This document shows positions 12,761-23,671 of a stretch of 64,000 nucleotides of DNA, one piece after another. Source of the stretch: Gordionus sp. m RMFG-2023 (Eukaryota; Nematomorpha; Gordioida; Chordodea; Parachordodidae); contig NC_088777.1 of the NCBI RefSeq assembly GCF_954871325.1, positions 27,381,366 through 27,445,365 on the forward strand. The letters are read 5' to 3'. The notes under the pieces were generated by a model. It searched no databases. It had not been told where the DNA came from and saw only the letters and a program-made list of their open reading frames with translations. The position numbers were made by a program, and so were the translations under genes. How positions within the stretch are numbered: the stretch's first letter is position 1; every line of letters begins with the position of its first letter.

Positions 12761-14169
12761 TGAGCGAAGAATTATGCTCCTATAATTCATATTATTTTTA
12801 ATTAAAAACCTAAATTTTAATAATATACACCATCTAGCGGAATTATTTTTATGATATATAAAATATTATGGGTGTTATATTTTTTATATAATAGATCTGT
12901 TCTATACATATTATAAATTTATGGGCAACAATATCCTCTATATTCTAATTTATATATTTAAATAATTTTTATTTTGGATAGATTTGATTTTTACTTTAAA
13001 AACATTTATTTATATATTTAAAAATAATTGATAGGCAATAAAATAAAAATAAATTTTACCTGTCAATTCTCAGTTTACCTGCCAATTCTCAGTTTACCTC
13101 TTAATTCTCAGTTTAGTTACACCGATAATTTACGATGAATTAATAATGTTGAGAATCACATGAATTAAATTGAATAAATAAATATTATGACTGAATCAAC
13201 TTTATTAAATTTTTAATATGAAGCTATTGGATGTTTTATCAAATATTTTATAAATTATGGTTGATAATAAACTTAATTTGGAAAATACATTAATGGTATA
13301 TGAATGAATGATTATGAAATTTGATATGGAAATAGTTATAAAATGATATCTGATTTAACATGAACAAAATAACAAATTATTATAATTTCTGACCAATAAA
13401 AATTGATTATATTTAATGAAATTGCAGAAGAATGAAGTATATTCACAATACAATTATAAAAAATGAGAATGATAAAATTATGATTATTAAATGATTTATT
13501 TAAATTATGAAATCATTATATGTTATGAATATTTGGAAATTTATTAGTAATAATTTAATAATCATTTGGATGTATATGAAAATAATAATTGATTACATAT
13601 AGAAATATGGTGATTGATGTAAATTAATTACTATTAGTGAAATGAACATTATTGGAACATTTATATTGGAAAACATATAGATTAGTTTATGGATCTAAGT
13701 AATTTGAACATTGTGAAAATGCATACTGATAAAGATACCTAACTAATTAAGACATAAAGATATAAGAACGTTGGACTCTCAAATCACGTGAACTATGCAA
13801 AAAAACTAATGGGGCTTCTATGAGACAGATGTATCTATATTTAGATTAAAGGAATACTTCTTGTTAGATGTAGAAATGTATTATATCGTGGGGCATCCAA
13901 GGATGATAGCGATCTTTTGGCTAGCTCTAAGATAATGACTTCATGATCATCGAAAGTTGATAGTTATCTCTTGACCAGTTCTAGTAAAAGGTGACCTCTG
14001 GGCCTTTCAAGCACAATGTCGACCAATCTACAATGGTCTCGATAGCGATGCTCCGGTGGGAAAACAAGCATACAATGATCTCGATAACAATATTCTGGCC
14101 TGAGATCCATTGAGATTGATACTCTGGTAGGAGATTAAGGCTGCAATGGCCTCTATGATGATACTTCGG

Positions 14170-14567
14170 AGTTAATGATGCTTACTACCAAGTGAATGTA
14201 TGGAAATATTCTAAATACCAACTAATTTGCTAAATACCGATTAAAATTTATTAAAATGTAATAAGACCCTTATTTAATGTATTAATACGGAATCACGTGG
14301 TTGAGTCCGGCCTCCTATATATTATCCCCTCAAGGATGGAACTACCAAGTTAGAATAAGAAAAAAAACATGACCATTCCCGGGATTCGAACCCGGGACCA
14401 TGGGATCAGTAAGCCAAGCTCTTGCATATTAGGCCATAGAGGGTTTCCAAAAATCACGATTTTTCAAATATATATTATAAATATATTTGGTAGTGCCTAT
14501 CCAAATGAAAAATGAACAAAATTCAAATTTGATAAGTAGTACCTTAAGGTAGTAAGCATCATTAACC
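14170..14567 (-). mobile_element. Mutator-like MITE carrying a tRNA-derived unit, copy 1
   Basis: Ends AGTTAATGATGCTTACTACC and GGTAGTAAGCATCATTAACC are an inverted pair of 20 bp (one terminal mismatch), flanked by a perfect 9-bp duplication ATACTTCGG at 14161-14169 and 14568-14576. The 398-bp body holds a tRNA-like sequence on the minus strand. A second copy in the opposite orientation sits at 16267-16669 with its own different 9-bp duplication. The 9-bp duplication points to a Mutator-type transposase acting in trans; no such gene is in the window. Confidence 0.9.
14372..14453 (-). tRNA. tRNA-derived Pol III unit (not an intact tRNA)
   Basis: Reading on the minus strand, an A-box-like TGGCCTAATATGC is followed about 40 bases later by a perfect T-arm, CCCGGG-TTCGAAT-CCCGGG, which contains the B-box GGTTCGAATCC. 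A run of eight T lies just after it, as a Pol III terminator would. The D-stem is weak, and the acceptor halves (CCCTCTA and GAATGGT) do not pair, so this is a tRNA-derived sequence, as in a SINE head, not a working tRNA. The anticodon cannot be assigned. Confidence 0.6.
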
Positions 14568-15001
14568 ATACTTCGGTGGGATATCTAGCATATAATGAAA
14601 TCAATAAGAATACTCCGGTAAAATAACTGTCGATATTGATACTCCGATGGAAGATTAATCAACAATGGAGTTGATATGGGTACTCTGAGGGGAGATCAGT
14701 CAATATTCATGCTCCGGTGGGAGATCAATCAACAAGGGAAACGATATTAATACTCTAAGTGAGATCAATCAACAAAAAAACGATGTTGATGTTCTAGGAT
14801 AGATCAATCGTACCAAGGCAGCTAATATTGATGCTCTTTTGAGAGATCAAAATTTTTATTGGGGAGAGAAGAGTTGATCCTAAAAGGTAAAATCACGTGG
14901 TAAAGGTAAATGGAGACCAAAGACAAGGATTTTTTAGGAGAAACTTTAAGTAGTAGATGTTTCTAGGAGATTTAGTTTCTTAACAATTAATAAAGGAGAA
15001 A

Positions 15002-15190
15002 TGTAGTAATTAGGAATTTATTATATGTTTTATAATATATATGACTAATATAATAGTTTATATAGTTAACTACCTAATATATATTAAGATCACCAATCAT
15101 TATTATAATTTCCGATCGATGAATTAATAATGTATGTTTGAGAATCACATGATTTATATTGAATAAATAAAAAATATGACTGAATAAACT
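15002..15190 (+). repeat. Right copy of the ~190-bp direct repeat
   Basis: Uninterrupted partner of 6043-6144 plus 13125-13207. It serves as a natural empty-site reference for the foldback insertion: here the sequence runs from ATCACCAATCATTATTATAA straight into GATGAATTAATAATG. The end of the repeat is taken where similarity to the left copy fades, just after ATGACTGAAT. Confidence 0.6.
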
Positions 15191-16266
15191 AAATTATTTA
15201 GCAATCAAATGTTTGAATATTAATAAATTTTAAAATATATTTTAAATATAAATAAACCAAACAAACAATATTATTTATGACAATTATATTGCGTATTTTA
15301 GATTATTGCAAATATGAGATATTATAAACAAAATATTTATAAAATATTTAATCTTCCCTATAAATTTTGACTGAATATAATTTGAGTGTAAATGATTAGT
15401 ATATAGTAAAGAGATAAATCAACCCCATAAAATATAGTAGTCGACATTGCTTATCTAATGCTATGAAGAGTGTAATGTATAATAATTTAATTGTTATTTA
15501 GATTGTATATTACATCAACTTCAACCACTAATATAATTAATTATTTGTTATTTCCGATATTAATTTAATTGTTGGTCATTTTAATAAATATAAAGCGAAT
15601 CGATATCAATTTAGTTCCACGTCAATTCGGCGCGGAAAATTTGGCGCACGACAATTGCGGTGACAAAGCGCATGACAATTCGGCGTGGCATCAATTCGGC
15701 GCGTATCTATTACAGTTGCAATTTATTATAAATTACTTAGTATAAAAATATAAGGATGATTAAATAGAAGTCATTCTGAATGTTGGAATTATTATTTATT
15801 TCTTCATATTTATTTTTACAAAAACGTCAATTTTATTTACTAAATGTATATCGAAAAAAATTAATTAACCTATTTCTTTAATGGACCATTTTACCACATT
15901 ATAAGGTATGTTGATTAGTAGCCAATATTATATAAGCATGGAGATTTTGCGCATAGAAGGAAGAAAGAAAAAGAAAGATTTGACCTCTATCTCTAATCTT
16001 ATATATTATTTTGGCAACAATCTTAATCAATCGTTTTTAAAAATAGACCCAAAATACCCCCCTGATAAGTACTATAATGTTAAATCTTAAATCCCCTTTT
16101 CACGCCTAATTTTAGATAATAAAAAAAAAAATTATAAAAGTTTAGAAAAATAATATATCCCCCTGATAAGTAATATGCCCAAAATCTGGGCTTACATAAT
16201 ATTGGCTACTAATCAACATACCTTATGTGATAAATTGGTCAACCAAAGAAATAGGTATAAATATTG

Positions 16267-16669
16267 GGTTAATGATGCTTGGTACCTTATGGTACCATCT
16301 ATCAAATATGAATTTTGTTCATTTTTCATTTGGATAGGCACTACCAAATATATTTTTATAATATATATTTGAAAAATCGTGATTTTTGGAAAGCCTCTAT
16401 GGCCTAGTAGGCAAGAGCTTGATTTACTTATCCCATGCTCCCTGGTTCGAATCCCGGGAATGATCATGTTTTTTTCTTATTCTAACTTGGTGGTTCCATC
16501 CTTAGGGGGATAATATATAGGAGGCCGGACTCGATCACGTGATTCCGTATTAATATATTAAATAATAAGGATCTTATTACATTTTAATAAATTTTGGTCG
16601 GTATTTAGCAAATTAGGTTGGTATTTAGAATATTTCCATACATTCACTTGGTAGTAAGCATCATTAACC
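16267..16669 (+). mobile_element. Mutator-like MITE carrying a tRNA-derived unit, copy 2
   Basis: Starts GGTTAATGATGCTTGGTACC and ends GGTAGTAAGCATCATTAACC, with a perfect 9-bp duplication TAAATATTG at 16258-16266 and 16670-16678. The neighbouring internal repeat at 16930-17035 carries the empty site (AGGTATAAATATTGGTTG). It shares the whole 400-bp body with copy 1, in the opposite orientation, including the tRNA-like part and the T-run. Confidence 0.92.
16393..16470 (+). tRNA. tRNA-derived Pol III unit, copy 2 (not an intact tRNA)
   Basis: TGGCCTAGTAGGCAAGAGC serves as the A-box region and GGTTCGAATCCCGGG as the B-box/T-arm, followed by TGATCATG and seven T. One T-stem pair is lost compared with copy 1. 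The A-box is better than in copy 1. The acceptor stem cannot form, so it is a tRNA-derived promoter-like unit and not a functional tRNA. Confidence 0.55.
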
Positions 16670-17476
16670 TAAATATTGGTTGAAATTTTTTTTGATATTA
16701 CACATTTAATTTTTGATTTATATAATAGAGAAAATTAGCCTAAGCATAATATTTTTTTTAAAAAGGATTAATAGAATTTAATGATTTTTAATAAATCTAA
16801 AAAGTGAGTCAGTCTTAATTTGATTTTGTTTGGACCATGGCTGGGTCTATTTCAAATTAAATTCCAGCCAAAATAATATGTAAGATTCAAGATAGAGGTC
16901 CTAACTTTTCTTTTTCTTTCATTCTTCTATGCCCAAAATCTCGGCTTACATAACATTGGCTACTAATCAACATACCTTATGTGGTAAATTAGTCAACCAA
17001 AGAAATAGGTATAAATATTGGTTGTTAAATTTTTTTGATATTACACATTTAGTAAATAAAAGTGAGATTTTTATAAAATAATTGTGTTGTTTATTCAAAT
17101 TTGTGAAATAATTTATTTTGATGTTAATTGAGTATTAATTTAAATATCTATTGAAATGTTTTAGTATATATACCAGTTGATTATTATACATATTATTATT
17201 ATTATTATTTTATTTTTTAAAAGTAGAAATAAAATTTATTTAAAACACAAATAATAACTTGTTTCTTTCAAAAAATAAATATGAAAAATAATTAATAGGA
17301 CCAACATTCAAAATGATTTCTATTTAATCATCCTTATTTTTTTATACTAAGTAATATATAATAAATTACAACTGTAATAGATACGCTCTGAATTATCGTC
17401 GAGCCGAATTGACGCTTCGCTGAATTGACGCCGAGCCGAATTTTACTCACCGAATTGACGTGTTACCATCAATTTA

Positions 17477-18874
17477 TATATATAAATGAAATCACTTTGT
17501 CTATAAATTATATAAATAATCTAAACCTAAATGAGCTAATACTATTATTAAAAGGATTGAATATGAAAATAAATAATCTTTCGCTTTACGATATCGTAAA
17601 TAAAAAATATGACATGTCAATAAATGTCATATATTTTCATAGTGATTTTATCACGTGTTATATACTTTAAGTGATTCGAATGTTCATATAAGTAAATATT
17701 ATTTTTAGTTAATTTACAAAAAGATTTGATAGAGTATCATACACGATACTATTTATAAAATGATTATTATCTATTAGATTAGATTATTTAAGTATAAAAT
17801 AACATTTTACATAATATCAGATCAATTCAACAAAATCTTTGGTGAGGAGGTTATAACAACCAATTTTGCGATTTTTTTTTCGCAAAACATTTATAGTGAA
17901 GATAATATCACTAATTTATTTCTGCAAAACCTTAACCATGAATACATTTTAAAACTTTTATTGTGAACCCTTTATAATGAATTTTCTGCCATAATTGTAT
18001 TATCATGCAATACCACAAAACAATAAATATATTGTGAATGCATTTATTTAAAGGAAAACAACATTAATTATTAATTTACCCACCAAAGTTCCTTAAATCA
18101 TAAACACGAAATGTTTTAAGGATCTTTTATTACTTATTGTCTATTAAGTAAGCATGTGACTTTATCTGATGTGATAAAAAATTAATTAGCTAATTTATTT
18201 CTGGTCTATAAAAAATTAATTAGCTAATTTATTTCTGGTCTCTCATTCATGGTTGTAAGAATGAATGGAACATTTTGGTTCAAGTTTTTACCCCAATAAA
18301 ATTTTAACAAATATTCTGAAATGCTTAGAATTTTCTTCAGTCAAAATAATAAGTACAAAAACCTAAGAATTTTTACTGATTTTCTCAGATTATTTTTAAA
18401 TTAATAGACAATTATGCTTGTAATTTTTTATTTTTTTTAACTTCTCACAATTTTTTTTGAAAAATTTTCTAAATTGTTGAATTTTTAAATAAAATCATTT
18501 GTCTGAAAAATTGTGGTTCCTTTATCAGAACCCAAAACCTAAAATGTAAATTATATATAAAATCTAATATAATTTAAAAAAAGTGCCATGGAGATTCATA
18601 ACACTATTTTTATATGCCTCCCAATTATTATTTTTACATAATTCATTCACATCTATATAACTTATATAATAATAACTCTAATTCATTTAAAGAGTTTGAC
18701 ATCCTCTCTGTCATCTTTCCCTATTTTAATAAATAAAAATAACTGCAAAATCAAAAAAGATTTTAAAATATGGGCAGGATAAATTTTAATAGTTTCTGAA
18801 GAAAGAGAAAATTAGGAAAATTGTCAAAATAAATCATTTGATTTTTAGTTTATGATTATTTTAGTTTTAGGAGA
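17477..18874. other. Non-coding stretch, no gene seen
   Basis: A+T-rich sequence with scattered stops in all frames. The only structure noted is a tandem duplication of a ~33-bp unit at about 18177-18243 (AAAATTAATTAGCTAATTTA followed by TTTCTGGTCT, twice) and TTTTGCG/CGCAAAA dyads near 17862-17890. Confidence 0.6.
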
Positions 18875-18882
18875 CTTCACAT

Positions 18883-20521
18883 CAGACATGTAGCCAGGAA
18901 TTTTATACAGGGGGGGGGGGAGATAAAGGAAGGATGGTGGTATAATTTTTTATATTAAAATGTTTTTTTTTTGAATATTAAAAATTTATTGCTAATCATG
19001 TAAAATATATTATAACCAATCATATTTTAAAATATGATATTTTTTAATACAAATAATAAAATATTGGCAAATAAAAAATATTGAGAATGAATATAATACA
19101 TTTATAAAATATTATAGCTATATAAACTGGTATGTAAATCACAATAAATAATAAAATTAAACATTTTTTACTGATTTAAAAGTTAATCAAAATATTTATA
19201 AATAAAAATTTAATCTTCTTTGCAATTGCACAAATTATTTAATAATTTGTTCTGGGTGGATTATTTGATCTCTATGAGTATAGCTAGTCTATTTAATCAA
19301 TTTTAAGATGTTTGATATAGGTTTTTATTCTCTGTAATAAAGAAAAGGTCAGTTATTTGTGTTTGTACAAATTAGTATCATATTCAAAATATACAGTAAT
19401 TTTAATATATTTCCAAAATTTATAAAATATTCCTTTCACACCTATAAATTCTGAAATTAATTGATCTTCAGATTCATTTATATGCTATTAAAAAAATTTA
19501 GCTTAATATTTAATTTTTCAATATCAAAATTTGATATATCCTCAGATCAGAGGGAGTTATAAGATATAGTATTTGTAAATTGAATAGAGCCAAATGATAA
19601 ATAAATCTCATTTATTTGAATCAAAATTTAATTCAAAAGTGAAATAAAAGTGGTTATTTTATAGTAATCCTCAAATGAATCCACGTTAACATTGGAAGGA
19701 TTTTGTCTGTGAAAGTCGAGGCTTGTGAATCCCAAATTATATATAATTTTGCTTTAACCTTAACTATCACATGAATCTCAAGAAATTCCTGGTCGATACT
19801 ATCTCTTTGTTTTTTAAGTTATAATATAATAGTTTGCGATTCTCATAACTTCTGCCAAATCCATTTTTTGAAAAATTTTGTGTAAAATTGTTGTGTAATT
19901 AATAATTTATTTATACATTCCAACATATTAAATTTAATAACGTATCCGTTTCAGATAAAATATCTGTTTCAGGCCATTCTGATAGGTCATACAAAATAGG
20001 CTCTTCTAAATCCAACAAATGCTGTAACAGCTTTATATCAAAAGTTTCATCTTGTCCAGCTAGCTTTTTACAGTATCTTTTTTCCTGTATCATAAGAAGT
20101 CTCAGAAATAAATTTATTCAGCAAATTCTGTCTATTATCTGAACATTTCATACTCTTGATAAATTAAATAAATTTTTTTGGTTGATAAAATTTCTTATAT
20201 TCATAAGTGCTTAAGATTAAGGTTTAAGAAGTGTTAGAAAATAAACTTTAAATTTTTATGAAATAAAATATTAATATACAAGAAATTAATATTTAAATTA
20301 ATTTTAACTTTTTGCTAATATTTAGAATAGAATATAACCTATTTGAAATGGAATACTTTGCAATTCACAATTCATGAAGCCCTTTTATATTTTTGAAAAA
20401 TTCTTGCTACGGAGGGTAGATTTATCTCTCTCTCCTACACTCTAGGCCTGAACCTTTATAAAAATTTTATGATGGGGACGGAAATTTATATCCCTTTCAA
20501 CCCCTGCTGGTTAGGCGCCTG
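18883..20521 (-). mobile_element. hAT element, family D, copy 1
   Basis: Starts CAGACATGTAGCCAGG and ends CTGGTTAGGCGCCTG, with a perfect 8-bp duplication CTTCACAT at 18875-18882 and 20522-20529. The end belongs to the CAGGGGCGTAGCCAGG type also seen at 32755 and 43303. A truncated relative matches at 61245-62570. Length 1,639 bp; protein remains lie on the minus strand. Confidence 0.88.
19911..20093 (-). pseudogene. Family D hAT transposase fragment
   Basis: A 60-codon open stretch inside family D copy 1. The DNA is conserved at about 62030-62165 in the truncated copy, including the segment encoding a Glu-Glu-Pro-Ile-Leu core, so it was probably once coding. No catalytic or dimerisation motif is visible. 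The assignment to transposase is by position only. Confidence 0.4.
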
Positions 20522-20529
20522 CTTCACAT

Positions 20530-21590
20530 ATTTCATTAATAAAAACCCTTTCTATGCAATTCAAACTCCGTGGTTGTCTGAGATTATAACTTCCTACAAA
20601 GATTATTATTCTTCATCTCAACAATTATTCTCCTTACTTTGTTTCTCATCGTTAGATAACCTAAAGTAAATGAATGCTGTTTGATAACCTTTATTTTCCA
20701 ATAGTAGCTATATAAATTTTATATAAATAATTCTAAGTTTTATATTTTATAAATAATTGACAATATTTAAATTTTAAAATATAATTAATTTTATGTTAAG
20801 TTTCCGGTATTACAATGTAAGACCATGTCATGAATGATTAAATTTTAACAAAAATAAATATGAAAAAACAAAAAATTCTATAGTAATGTCTAACTTCTCT
20901 TCTTTCTAGATAAATACCAGTTCAACTTAATTACCATTTTTAGGAAAAACATGCTAAACGCTTCCCTTAATTTGTAAGCATTTTTACTCAGTTTTTCTAA
21001 TAAAATGGAATTAAAATGTAACAAGATTTTACCAGAATTTTTTTGAAATCAAGAAAATAAAGTTATTCAAATATCGGAACGCGGTGCAAAAACAGGTTTA
21101 GAATGAATGATGTATTCATTTTGAGTTACCACTCAAAAAGGCTAGGCTGTTAAGATTAGGAGGTGCGAAACTATTTGATGTGTTCGGAATTACACATTTC
21201 ATGAAATTAGGTAAAGGTAGTTCCATTGAAATCGAATCACTTAATTGGGATATGTGTTTCTCCACAATAAAGTTTAGGGTTGCCATATTGTTATTCTCAA
21301 TTGCATTATTTATTTTTAGTCGCTATTTCGATTAATTTTTCGGGATGATTATATATATATATTATCTGTTATCTTATAATTTTTTTGTAAGTCATACGCT
21401 ACATTTAAATATATCTTGACCAAGGTATCTGTAATATTTTGTCTTTTACGTACCTTTATCCAGGTGGAACAAATAATTTTAGCTAAGATCTTATTTTTGT
21501 TTGATAACATAATTTATAAGACTCCGGAATAAAGGGGAAAGAATGGCAAAACGATTATTATTTATATTATAGGGAATGGCACCAGCCAGT
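20530..21590. other. Stretch with no recognised gene
   Basis: An open stretch on the plus strand (to about 20669) begins inside the hAT end and shows no family motif. Around 21060-21250 the base composition is less extreme and contains a few longer words, but no reading frame persists and no splice structure is convincing. Confidence 0.5.
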
Positions 21591-21594
21591 AGAG

Positions 21595-22335
21595 GTCTGC
21601 AAAGTAATTTTTTCAAAGCCCGACCTGAGCCCGATCAAACATATTTTAGTTCAACCCGGCCCGAGCCCGAATAAAATTTTAGAATTTGAGTTTGAATATT
21701 ATAATAACTAAAAAAAATTATGTGTAGTTATTCATCGCCACCTTAAATAAAAGTTTATTTGACGGCCATAATTTAATCAAGATATATATTAAGTTGCATT
21801 TTAATTTGCAAAAAATATTATAAAAAGGTTAAAATATAATCGAATCTAAAAATTATAAATAATTTAACCATATTTTCATATATTTGTTATCAGCACATCG
21901 ACCCTTTTTCATATATGCATTATATTTCGGAAATAATTTATTGCGTATACCATCAGCAGTATCTATTAAATTTCTAGAAATTGTCGTGGGATTTGGAATG
22001 ATGCTTTAACATCAATATTTCCATATATTGAGCCAATTTTGGCAAAATATTGGCAACAATCAACAAAGCCTTTTCCATGAATTGCATCAGATCTCAAATC
22101 ACGTCCACAAAATATGGTGAGCACCTTTGTACAAAATATCTTTATATCACATTATTTTATACAACAAATTTGTCATTTCCTACAATTTATTTTAATATTT
22201 TTTATAATTTATATTATAGCCTATTTTATTTAAAATAAAGCTTGATACATTTTGATTTTGACTAAAGTTTTTTTTAAAGTATCTTAAATTTTTAAAAGCA
22301 TTTGTATTTGTATCCAGATACAAATTTCTAAAAAG
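21595..22335 (-). mobile_element. Decayed hAT element, family L (ends uncertain)
   Basis: The left end resembles a hAT terminus, AGAGGTCTGCAAAG, followed by GCCCGA/GCCCGG words (21617-21672). A related terminus, CAGAGACCTGCAGAG with GCCCGG words, occurs at 55261. A minus-strand hAT N-terminal fragment lies inside. No matching right end or target duplication was found, so the right boundary is a guess. Confidence 0.5.
21860..22130 (-). pseudogene. hAT transposase N-terminal fragment
   Basis: Minus-strand translation gives a stretch containing IHGKGFVDCCQYFAKIGS, then YGNIDVKA, then, in a shifted frame, PTTISRNLIDTADGIRNKLF. This matches the part of hAT transposases preceding the first catalytic aspartate, where a [EG]GF..L motif, an initial proline and an S/T-R pattern are followed by a helix before the DxWT box. 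Frameshifted and lacking the catalytic residues. Confidence 0.6.
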
Positions 22336-22339
22336 TTGC

Positions 22340-23600
22340 CCAATCCTGCTATATACATATCGTAATTGTATTGAACAAATTTTGTGAAAAAATACTAATT
22401 AAAGAAAATTTGTCTGCCAATAAGAAAGGAAAATTAAAAATAAATAAATAAATTATATTTAAAAAGACATAAAAATGAGAAGAAAAAAAATTGAGAAAAG
22501 ATTAAAAATGACTTAAAGAGATTGCAAAACGTTAGAAATAAAATAAGAACAAAAAATAAACTAAAAAATTTAAGAAAAATTGACAAGGAAAAATATTTAT
22601 ATATATTTTTAACTATTTAAAAAATAACGATTTTCCTTTTTTGATTAAATTTTTTCCTTTTTTTTATTGAACCTTTTCCTTTATGATTGACACCTTTCCT
22701 TTTTTAGATGTGAAACTCTGTATATGCTAACAAAATATGACATAAAACTATTTTTTGTCAATGCCTAAACATACTGCATTGGCCTATAAAGTTAGCAATC
22801 GACCAGCCAATGTTGTTGAAAGATTAATTAAGATTATATTTCGGCCTACAATATGACCATGGATAATTGGAGTACTAAGTTTATTAAAAACCTATAAATT
22901 GGAAGACTTAAATTTTTTTGTATAAATCGTAATTATCCTCATCATATTTGATTTAAGCATAATAAATTAAAATAAATAAATATTAATTATAAAGTTTAAG
23001 GCTTATTTTATATCAAATAAGCTCAATTTAATGAATAGAAATAAATAAATATTCAAGTTTATTAAACCCCACTGGATTAATTACATTTTTTTCAACTAAT
23101 ATTGAAGGGGTAAATGCACCTGGTAATTAGGGATATGGCTCACTGATTAAAAAAAAAGTTAAAAAATTTATTAACCAAAGCTATTTAAAATTGACTATGA
23201 CTATATTAGTCAGTCATTTTTTATGACTATGACTATTAGCTATAGTTATTTTGTTGGCTAATAGTCGGCTACGCTTTGACACTTAATCGACTAAACTTAG
23301 TCGTTTAACCCATTTATAGTCTCGAGACTAGCCAAGATTTTCGAATATGTGACACTATTGATGAGCGTAGCTCTTATACCCTTAAACTCTAACAAGTTAG
23401 TCTTTGAATTTTTTATTTTCCCTAAAATGTTTTCTTTTCATTCTTTCTTTCCCCAAATATTTATTGCGCTACCTTTTGATTTTATTTATATAAAAATGAT
23501 TGCATTTATAGACAATATAATATCCTTGAAACAAAATGTAAAAAATACAAAATTTGAGCGAAAATATTATAAATATACATTTAATTTTAACTCAATATTT
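22340..23600. other. Non-coding stretch downstream of the host gene
   Basis: Very A-rich, with a hAT-like terminus GTTGCCCAATCCTG ending near 22350 and a run of TAGTC/GACTA words at 23190-23320 that looks like a small eroded subterminal region. No gene is seen other than the weak exon candidate at 23604. Confidence 0.5.
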
Positions 23601-23603
23601 CAG

Positions 23604-23671
23604 TGTTTGGAAAGCAAGATACTAGACCTAAAGCAGATAGAAATAAACAGTACGGGGTCGAATGGAGAGAG
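23604..23671 (+). other. Candidate 68-bp internal exon, weak
   Basis: A TTTAACTCAATATTTCAG acceptor with a branch-like TTAAC precedes, and AG|GTAAAG follows. The 68 bases are less A+T-rich than their surroundings and open in one frame. However, it faces the 3' end of the minus-strand gene and has no partner exon that can be defended, so it may be chance. Confidence 0.2.

Larger units (their letters stand above)
6145..13124. mobile_element. 7-kb foldback (Rehavkus/Mutator-like) element
   Basis: Begins GGGTGTAACTAAACAG and ends CAGTTTAGTTACACCG, with ATAATTTA at 6137-6144 and 13125-13132 (8 bp, 9 if one mismatch is allowed). The region is an almost perfect palindrome in layout: ~350 bp of unique end sequence, an array of ~155-bp units, a ~180-bp spacer (8985-9165), then the same units and end inverted. 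Related sequence at 15085-15130 shows the empty target. No transposase is present, so it is non-autonomous. Long inverted ends made of minisatellites with 8-9-bp duplications are typical of foldback elements related to Mutator; the family assignment is inference. Confidence 0.82.
13980..14880 (+). repeat. Minisatellite, ~36-45-bp monomers, interrupted
   Basis: Imperfect monomers related to GATATTGATACTCCGGTGGG followed by AGATCAATCAACAATGG repeat from about 14020 to 14160 and again from 14568 to 14850. The gap is the tRNA-bearing MITE, whose target duplication ATACTTCGG is part of a monomer. G+C is visibly higher than in the surroundings. No reading frame runs through it consistently. Confidence 0.75.
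6043..15190 (+). mobile_element. Possible decayed LTR-type element (direct repeats of ~190 bp)
   Basis: A ~190-bp sequence starting TGTARTAATTAGGAATT occurs at 6043-6144 continuing at 13125-13207 (split by the foldback element) and again, whole, at 15002-15190. A purine run, AAAGGAGAAA, directly precedes the right copy, as a polypurine tract would, and AATAAA motifs lie in the repeats. The ~1.8-kb interior has no recognisable protein. It could be a non-coding LTR fossil or just a dispersed repeat present twice. It is old and broken. Confidence 0.35.
15614..17467. mobile_element. Mutator-like element with iterated AATTCGGCG ends
   Basis: Left end GTTCCACGTCAATTCGG and right end CCGAATTGACGTGTTACC are inverted, with a perfect 9-bp duplication ATCAATTTA at 15605-15613 and 17468-17476. 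Inside each end the motif CGTCAATTCGGCG recurs in degenerate form about four or five times (15614-15705 and 17385-17467). Further inverted homology runs to about 15990 and from about 16870. Length is 1,854 bp, or 1,442 bp without the nested MITE and its extra target copy. No transposase is recognisable, so it is non-autonomous. Confidence 0.88.

Noticed and set aside
6145-13124. CRISPR-like or centromeric satellite reading of the ~155-bp arrays
   Set aside because: The arrays are in two inverted blocks bounded by inverted ends and a target duplication, and the units have no spacers. A transposon explains all of this.
22050-22238. 62-codon open stretch on the plus strand
   Set aside because: It is antisense to the hAT N-terminal fragment and ends in low-complexity A+T sequence.
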